From contig JACQTR010000060.1 of the NCBI GenBank assembly GCA_016210705.1, positions 1 to 12,272 of the forward strand: DNA of 12,272 nt, read 5' to 3'. The position numbers and the translations under genes are program-made. Source of the stretch: Chloroflexota bacterium. Its GTDB lineage: Bacteria > Chloroflexota > Dehalococcoidia > JACQTR01. Shown here one piece after another: positions 7,811-12,272 of the stretch. The notes below the pieces were generated by a model. It worked only from the letters and a program-made list of their open reading frames with translations. It was not told the origin of the DNA and did no database searches. Within the stretch, counting starts at the first letter, position 1; each line of letters begins with the position of its first letter.

Positions 7811-7849
7811 CAAAACAAGGCGAGGGCATGGCTTGCTATGCCCTCGCCT
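7811..7849 (-). terminator. Intrinsic terminator of the molybdoenzyme operon
   Basis: A perfect 12-bp stem (7838-7849 with 7818-7829) closes an 8-nt loop. On the minus strand it is followed by TTGTTTTG. It lies about 55 nt past the stop of the NrfD-type gene and before the archease promoter, so it insulates the two operons. The plus-strand side has only A-rich sequence after it, so it works best for minus-strand transcripts. Confidence 0.85.
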
Positions 7850-7902
7850 AGGCCGAAAAAAGTAGCTACTAGATTCCCAGTGCCCTTGCTCTATACTGAA
7901 GA

Positions 7903-9171
7903 CTAAGTATTGCTTTCAACTTCCACCAAAGGCACCACTTTGGCTAGGATAGCAAAGGCCAGAATCCCTACAGCATAACCTCCCACCACCATAGAGAGCT
8001 CCTGCCAAGTGGGGGTATAGAAGCCTTGAAGATAAGGAAGCTGGCTGCGGGTCATAAGAGGAGGTATAACTAGATTGATCCGCTCCGCCAACACCCCTAC
8101 CACCACCAACCCCGCCGCTATAGTCACAGCCGGCACACTCCTGGCCAAGCGCGGTAAAACCAAAATTATGAAGGGTATTATTAGCCCTGCCACCAAATCA
8201 AACCAAAAAACAGGGGCGTACCGTCCTTTTATCATCTCCATGAAAAATGCCTTAGGTGCTGGTTCGCCGGCATACATAACCGTCAATAGCTCAGCGAATA
8301 GAAGATAGCCAAGCACAGGAATGGCGAAAGTGAGGAGCTTCCCCAAACTAGTAATAACTTCGGCTTTTACATCTAATTGGAAAAAGTAGCGGCACAAAGC
8401 CACGGCCACTATAACCAGAGCCAAGCCTGAGACCAAGGCCGAGCCTATGAAAAGGGGAGCTAAGAGGGCAGTGTGCCAGCCCGGCGTAGCCTTTATCAGA
8501 CCTAAAAGCCAAGCCGTGATGGAGTGAAGCATAACCGCCGATGGAATAGCAATAAAGGCTAAAGTCTTTAGTATCTTTCTATCTCTCTGGACCGCCTTTT
8601 GAGAAACATCGGTATAGCCAAAGGCCAAAAGCTTATAAAGTTGAGCACGGCCAGGCATAGCTTTCATGCATTTAACAATATCAATTCTGGTGGCAAAGTA
8701 GCCCATAGCCACGGCCAAAACCAGATAAACGGTGATTATGCTTACATCCCAGATCAGGGGCGATTGCCAGCGGCCATGTAGAAATAGTCTATAAAGCCTG
8801 TCTGGACGACCAACATCTATAGTGATAAACATCGTAGCTAAGATGATACAGCTAATGGCTACCAATTCGGCGATGCGGCCTATGGGGCGATAGCGCTCCA
8901 CGCCCAAAGCATGGGCCAAGGAGGCCACCACGATTCCACCGGCGCTAAGGCCGACGAAAAAGACGAAGTTGACAATATAAATACCCCAATAGGCCGGGGT
9001 ATTCATACCGGTAACAGTCAGGCCAAAACGTAGCTGCTGGCTCACCCACACATATAGTGCCCATAAGACGAGGGCAGCCAATACCCCGGTGAACAAGAAA
9101 TAGCGGGGGCGAGTTCGGTAGAGAGGTAATAGGGCTCTCTCCTCCTCTATCGTTAAGCTAAGCCTTTCCAT
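7903..9171 (-). CDS. NrfD/PsrC-family integral membrane subunit of a molybdoenzyme complex
   Basis: 422 residues with about ten hydrophobic helices (roughly 24-45, 62-90, 100-119, 139-160, 203-226, 235-260, 277-299, 320-340, 346-369, 392-413). This is the longer HybB/ActC-like form of the NrfD family rather than the 8-helix PsrC form. TIDVGRPDR after helix 3 matches the conserved D-x-GRP motif, and His216 in helix 5 (MLHSITAW) is the kind of residue implicated near the quinone site. The predicted role is to exchange electrons and protons between the membrane quinone pool and the iron-sulfur subunit. No haem ligands are evident in the usual pattern. The ATG has GGAGGG 5 nt upstream, embedded in the last codons of the ferredoxin gene, with only 1 nt between stop and start: tight translational coupling. 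It is the last gene of the operon. Confidence 0.93.
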   Translation of the reverse strand: MERLSLTIEEERALLPLYRTRPRYFLFTGVLAALVLWALYVWVSQQLRFGLTVTGMNTPAYWGIYIVNFVFFVGLSAGGIVVASLAHALGVERYRPIGRIAELVAISCIILATMFITIDVGRPDRLYRLFLHGRWQSPLIWDVSIITVYLVLAVAMGYFATRIDIVKCMKAMPGRAQLYKLLAFGYTDVSQKAVQRDRKILKTLAFIAIPSAVMLHSITAWLLGLIKATPGWHTALLAPLFIGSALVSGLALVIVAVALCRYFFQLDVKAEVITSLGKLLTFAIPVLGYLLFAELLTVMYAGEPAPKAFFMEMIKGRYAPVFWFDLVAGLIIPFIILVLPRLARSVPAVTIAAGLVVVGVLAERINLVIPPLMTRSQLPYLQGFYTPTWQELSMVVGGYAVGILAFAILAKVVPLVEVESNT

Positions 9172-9172
9172 G

Positions 9173-9814
9173 CTATCCCTCCTTCAGGTAATATACTTTG
9201 GGATTTGTGCCCAAATCCTCTAGGAGCCGGAAGGCCCGAGGACTCTTAGCCAGTTGTGATACTCGGCTATCGGGATCGTCCAGGTCGCCGAAAAAGGTGG
9301 CGTTGCCGGTGCAGGTTTGAGCGCAAGCAGGCAAAATACCTTTTTCTATGCGTTGGAAGCAGAAGGTGCACTTCTCCACCACCCCCACCGGTCGTGGTTT
9401 GACTTTGGGGTTAGGATTCTGATATTGGGCCATGGTTTCGGGAAATTCTGGCTTCTCCCAGTTAAAAAAGCGCGCATTATAGGGACAAGCCACCATGCAA
9501 TAACGACAGCCAATGCACTGTTCGTAATGCTGCAAAACCACCCCGTCCTCCCTCTTGTAGGTGGCTCCCACAGGGCAGACCTGAACGCAGGGTGGATTAT
9601 CGCAATGCATGCATGGCCTAGGCAGGAAATGGGCTGTCACCTTAGGGAACTCCCCATCCACCTCAGCCAGCACCTCCCTCCAAAACATGGCCCTTCCCTT
9701 AGCTGTACCTTCGGGACCTTGAAAGGTCACGTTGTTTTCCGAGCGACAGGCAACGGTACAAGCCTGGCAAGCGGTGCATTTATCCAGATCTATAACCATC
9801 CCCCAGCGCGGCAT
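9173..9814 (-). CDS. Four-cluster [4Fe-4S] electron-transfer subunit (PsrB/DmsB type)
   Basis: 213 residues with 16 cysteines in four groups: 13/16/19/23, 68/71/76/80, 100/103/106/110 and 149/152/164/168. That is the full set for four [4Fe-4S] clusters, with the pseudo-twofold ferredoxin layout of PsrB, DmsB and TtrB proteins. It should carry electrons between the membrane subunit and the molybdenum subunit. There is no signal peptide of its own, so export folded together with the Tat-targeted catalytic subunit is inferred, as in related complexes. The ATG is preceded by AAGGAGG at a 7-nt spacing, in a 12-nt gap after the catalytic gene. No cluster cysteine is replaced; DmsB and NarH relatives can carry a substituted residue, which is not the case here. 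Confidence 0.95.
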   Translation of the reverse strand: MPRWGMVIDLDKCTACQACTVACRSENNVTFQGPEGTAKGRAMFWREVLAEVDGEFPKVTAHFLPRPCMHCDNPPCVQVCPVGATYKREDGVVLQHYEQCIGCRYCMVACPYNARFFNWEKPEFPETMAQYQNPNPKVKPRPVGVVEKCTFCFQRIEKGILPACAQTCTGNATFFGDLDDPDSRVSQLAKSPRAFRLLEDLGTNPKVYYLKEG

Positions 9815-9826
9815 AATCTAGCCTCC

Positions 9827-12169
9827 TTAAGCCTTGTATACCTTCACCCGGGTAGAGAAGAAGCTAGCTGTACCACCCAGATGATCGGTTTCGTTTACTA
9901 AAATCCAATTGGGATTGGCTCCTCGGTTTGCGGCCCAGCGCCCATAGGCCTTGTGGCCTCCTTCGAAGGGCATATTCACCACCTGGGGCTGAGCCCCAGG
10001 GTAAAGCTTAGCCTTGGTTTTCACCCTACCCACCAACGACTCCACCCATACTTCGTCGCCATCGGCAATGCTGAGGCCCCGAGCCGTTTCGGGGTTTATC
10101 TCCACCCAACTATCCCATTTCACACCCACATGCAACCCTATAGATTCCTGCAACCAGGGCGCGTTAGCTCCTCGACCTTCAGCATGGGTTATGAGCTTGT
10201 AGGTGTTGAGGAGGAGAGGAAACGCCTTTTCATCACCTGCGTAGCGTATAGGCTCATAGTGGGGCATGTACACCTTATCGCCTGTGGCCGTTATCTTCAG
10301 GGCAGCGATATCCCCCTCCGTCATGTTAAGCTTCTCCAGCTTGTGCTTTAGAGTCTCCGAATAGAACTCAAATTTCTTGGTATCGGCAGCCAGCACCCTA
10401 TCCCATTCACCGAACTTGTAGGGTGGGTTGGCCCAAACCCCCCTCTTGGTGAACTCGCTCCAGAACTCGTCAAAGCTGTTGGCCATGACGGAGCCGGTCT
10501 TCGCCTCGTAAAGACCCTTCACTTTAAACTTCAAATACTCTAAGAAGTTAGGCCAAGGGAAGGACTGAGCCACAGTTCCTCTCAAGGCCTGGGCTATCTG
10601 GATAAGAACGTCCCCCGTGTTCCGGGTATCGTATAGAGGCTGTACTACCGGCTGGCGAATGCCGACGACGGGGTAGCCCAGGCTAGGATATATGACATCA
10701 TCTTGCCAACGTTCCAAATAGGTGCTGTCGGGCAAGATAAGGTCAGAGTATTGGGCGCTCTCGCTCATGAAGGGAGAGAAATTGACGATGAAGGGTATCT
10801 TCTCAAAGGCTTTGTAAAAGCGGGCCACATCGGGGGTAGAGAAAAGGGGATTAGTGTAGTACATAAAAAGGGCCTGAGCTTGATAGGGGCCCTGGCCGGT
10901 AGCAAATTCGGGTATGCCCTGATAAACCTTTCCCGCCAAGGGATACCGCTTGGTTCCGGCATAGTCGATGCGAGGCTGCTGGAGCCCGGCCGTGGCGATG
11001 TCGTCTTGTACCACAGCCGGATCTTTACTCAAGGGTGGTCCTTGCTGAACGATTACGCCGCCGGGAACATCGATGCTGCCCACCAAAGCATTGAGTGCGT
11101 GGATAGCCATTCGATTATAGATGCCATTGGTTTGCATACTAGCTCCCCGCTCGCCGGCGGCGATGGCAGGCTTGGTGGCAGCAAACTCCCGGGCAATGCG
11201 CTGGATTGTGTTGGTGGGGACACCAGTGATCTTGGATACTGTTTGGGGAGAATACTCCTCCAAGACCATGGTCGAGAATTTATCGAAACCGTAAGTGTAA
11301 TTCTCCACAAAGCTCTTATCGTAGAGACCCTCTTTGATAATGACGTGGGCAATGCCCAAGGCCAGAGCGCCATCGGTGCCGGGCTGAATCTGAATCCATT
11401 CATCGGCTTTGGCGGCGGTAACCGACATCCGAGTGTCCACTTGAACAATCTTAGCCCTTATGGGACGCCCCCGCCGCATATAGCCATACATCCGCAATAA
11501 CAAGGTGGTAGGACGCCAGGCCTCGATGAAGCCACCACCAAAGCAGAGGAGATAGTTAGTGTTTTCCCAATCATAACCAGCATAGGATTTGAATCCCTGG
11601 GTCAAGGAATGGGCGATAGGCGAGCCGTCGGCGCAGATGCTGCTGTGCCCTACATCGTTGGGGGAGCCATATGCGGATAGAAAACGGCCAATGAAGCCCC
11701 CCATCTGGCCTCGGTTGCGCCCGCTCATAAACACCAAAGTATGAGCTTGGCCTCTATCCCTTATCTCCCTCAGGCGCGAGGCCACGGTAGCGATGGCCTC
11801 ATCCCAGCTTATAGGCTCCCATCGGCCAGAGCCCCTCTCTCCTACCCTTTTTAGAGGGGTTTTGATACGATCGGGGTCGTAGAGGATCTGAAGACCGATG
11901 TGCCCTTTAGGGCAGATGACTCCTTTGTTAATGGGATGGAAGGGATTGCCTTCTATCTTAACCGCTTTGCCATCCACCACCTTGACCATGATGCCACAGC
12001 CGGCGGGGCACTGCAGACAGACCGATGCCACATCTTTTTCTTCTATAGGGGCTGCCCCCGACTGAGAGCTGGCTATCTTGGTTCCCAGGCCTTTTAAGCC
12101 AAAGCCACCAGCGGTTACTGCGGTGGTAGCTCCAGCTATTTTCAGAAAACCACGTCGGCTTACCTTCAT
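9827..12169 (-). CDS. Tat-exported molybdopterin oxidoreductase catalytic subunit (PsrA/PhsA-like, DMSO reductase family)
   Basis: 780 residues. The N-terminus has a twin-arginine signal, SRRGFLK (4-10) and a weakly hydrophobic stretch to about residue 29, so the enzyme is placed outside the membrane. Cys51, Cys54, Cys58 and Cys86 form the N-terminal [4Fe-4S] site. Cys179 in HSSICADGS is at the position of the molybdenum ligand, as in Cys-ligated members such as PsrA, PhsA, TtrA and ArrA. The dinucleotide-binding C-terminal domain is seen at about 655-775. The substrate could be polysulfide, elemental sulfur, thiosulfate, tetrathionate, arsenate or another oxyanion; the sequence alone does not tell, and the complex may run in either direction. 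It is the first gene of the operon, followed by iron-sulfur and NrfD subunits. ATG has AGGAG 10 nt upstream. No dedicated maturation chaperone is present in the window. Confidence 0.93.
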   Translation of the reverse strand: MKVSRRGFLKIAGATTAVTAGGFGLKGLGTKIASSQSGAAPIEEKDVASVCLQCPAGCGIMVKVVDGKAVKIEGNPFHPINKGVICPKGHIGLQILYDPDRIKTPLKRVGERGSGRWEPISWDEAIATVASRLREIRDRGQAHTLVFMSGRNRGQMGGFIGRFLSAYGSPNDVGHSSICADGSPIAHSLTQGFKSYAGYDWENTNYLLCFGGGFIEAWRPTTLLLRMYGYMRRGRPIRAKIVQVDTRMSVTAAKADEWIQIQPGTDGALALGIAHVIIKEGLYDKSFVENYTYGFDKFSTMVLEEYSPQTVSKITGVPTNTIQRIAREFAATKPAIAAGERGASMQTNGIYNRMAIHALNALVGSIDVPGGVIVQQGPPLSKDPAVVQDDIATAGLQQPRIDYAGTKRYPLAGKVYQGIPEFATGQGPYQAQALFMYYTNPLFSTPDVARFYKAFEKIPFIVNFSPFMSESAQYSDLILPDSTYLERWQDDVIYPSLGYPVVGIRQPVVQPLYDTRNTGDVLIQIAQALRGTVAQSFPWPNFLEYLKFKVKGLYEAKTGSVMANSFDEFWSEFTKRGVWANPPYKFGEWDRVLAADTKKFEFYSETLKHKLEKLNMTEGDIAALKITATGDKVYMPHYEPIRYAGDEKAFPLLLNTYKLITHAEGRGANAPWLQESIGLHVGVKWDSWVEINPETARGLSIADGDEVWVESLVGRVKTKAKLYPGAQPQVVNMPFEGGHKAYGRWAANRGANPNWILVNETDHLGGTASFFSTRVKVYKA

Positions 12170-12206
12170 CGCTTTACTCTCCTAGCGAATAACGTCTTAG
12201 TCTCCG

Positions 12207-12227
12207 CCTCTAGAGGAATTAAATTCC
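12207..12227. promoter_or_regulatory. Paired palindromes in the leader of the molybdoenzyme operon
   Basis: A perfect 10-bp palindrome CCTCTAGAGG (12207-12216) abuts, sharing GG, a 13-bp palindrome GGAATT-A-AATTCC (12215-12227). They lie 38-58 nt upstream of the catalytic gene. The region beyond (12228-12272) is A/T-rich, with several poor -35/-10 combinations and no clear promoter. An operator for a dimeric regulator is possible; chance is not excluded. Confidence 0.35.
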
Positions 12228-12272
12228 CATAATTCTTGTACTTCTATTCACAATATATATTAAACTTTAAAG

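Noticed and set aside
7861..7870. AGTAGCTACT palindrome followed by T6 on the minus strand
   Set aside because: With a 4-nt loop only three pairs remain, too weak to terminate; the strong hairpin 12-52 nt further downstream explains the end of the operon.
9317..9901. Plus-strand open frame of 194 codons opposite the iron-sulfur gene
   Set aside because: Antisense to the conserved 16-cysteine protein and to the gene junction; no family features.
10703..11500. Plus-strand open frame of 265 codons opposite the molybdoenzyme gene
   Set aside because: It lies wholly antisense to a gene with clear Tat, iron-sulfur and molybdopterin motifs. Its translation shows no recognisable domain, and it is best seen as a shadow frame.
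1..12272. CRISPR arrays, tandem repeats, insertion sequences, tRNA or rRNA genes
   Set aside because: Read through on both strands; no regularly spaced repeats, transposase motifs or cloverleaf-like segments were seen. Small or divergent elements could still be missed by eye.

Overview
The window comes from a bacterium. The evidence is Shine-Dalgarno-led genes, sigma70-type -10 elements, TTG and GTG starts beside ATG, and a hairpin plus U-rich tract terminator. Base composition looks intermediate, near half G+C by eye and not counted. A Thr/Pro-rich linker on a membrane-anchored exoprotein, a TgpA/DUF58/MoxR cluster, an RtcB-archease pair and a three-subunit molybdoenzyme operon together suggest Chloroflexota or a similar anaerobic or thermophilic lineage. 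That assignment is inference, because there is no rRNA or ribosomal marker here.

Layout. (1) Positions 39-1112, the only plus-strand gene, encode an N-terminally anchored extracytoplasmic protein with hallmarks of a clan GH-A glycosidase barrel. It converges on the next operon, and the two stop codons share one CTAG. (2) Positions 5731-1109, minus strand, hold an operon transcribed MoxR AAA+ ATPase, then DUF58 protein, then a TgpA-type membrane transglutaminase. It has an extended -10 promoter at 5758-5766. (3) Positions 7724-5840, minus strand, hold archease then rtcB, the RNA ligase and its activator. (4) Positions 12169-7903, minus strand, hold a complex iron-sulfur molybdoenzyme (CISM) operon: Tat-exported molybdopterin catalytic subunit, 4x[4Fe-4S] subunit, then 10-helix NrfD-type membrane subunit. 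It ends in a strong intrinsic terminator at 7811-7849.

How the genes work together. In the CISM operon the NrfD subunit should exchange electrons with the quinone pool and the iron-sulfur subunit should relay them to the molybdenum site outside the membrane. The family is of the polysulfide/thiosulfate/arsenate/tetrathionate reductase kind, and the substrate cannot be decided from this window. Archease and RtcB join RNA 2',3'-cyclic-phosphate and 5'-OH ends. MoxR, DUF58 and the transglutaminase form a widely conserved but poorly understood cassette, probably acting at the cell envelope. I see no CRISPR array, insertion sequence, phage gene, tRNA or rRNA. Gene content is compact and mostly conserved. 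The less explained items are the GH-A-like exoprotein, the identity of the molybdoenzyme, and paired palindromes in its leader.
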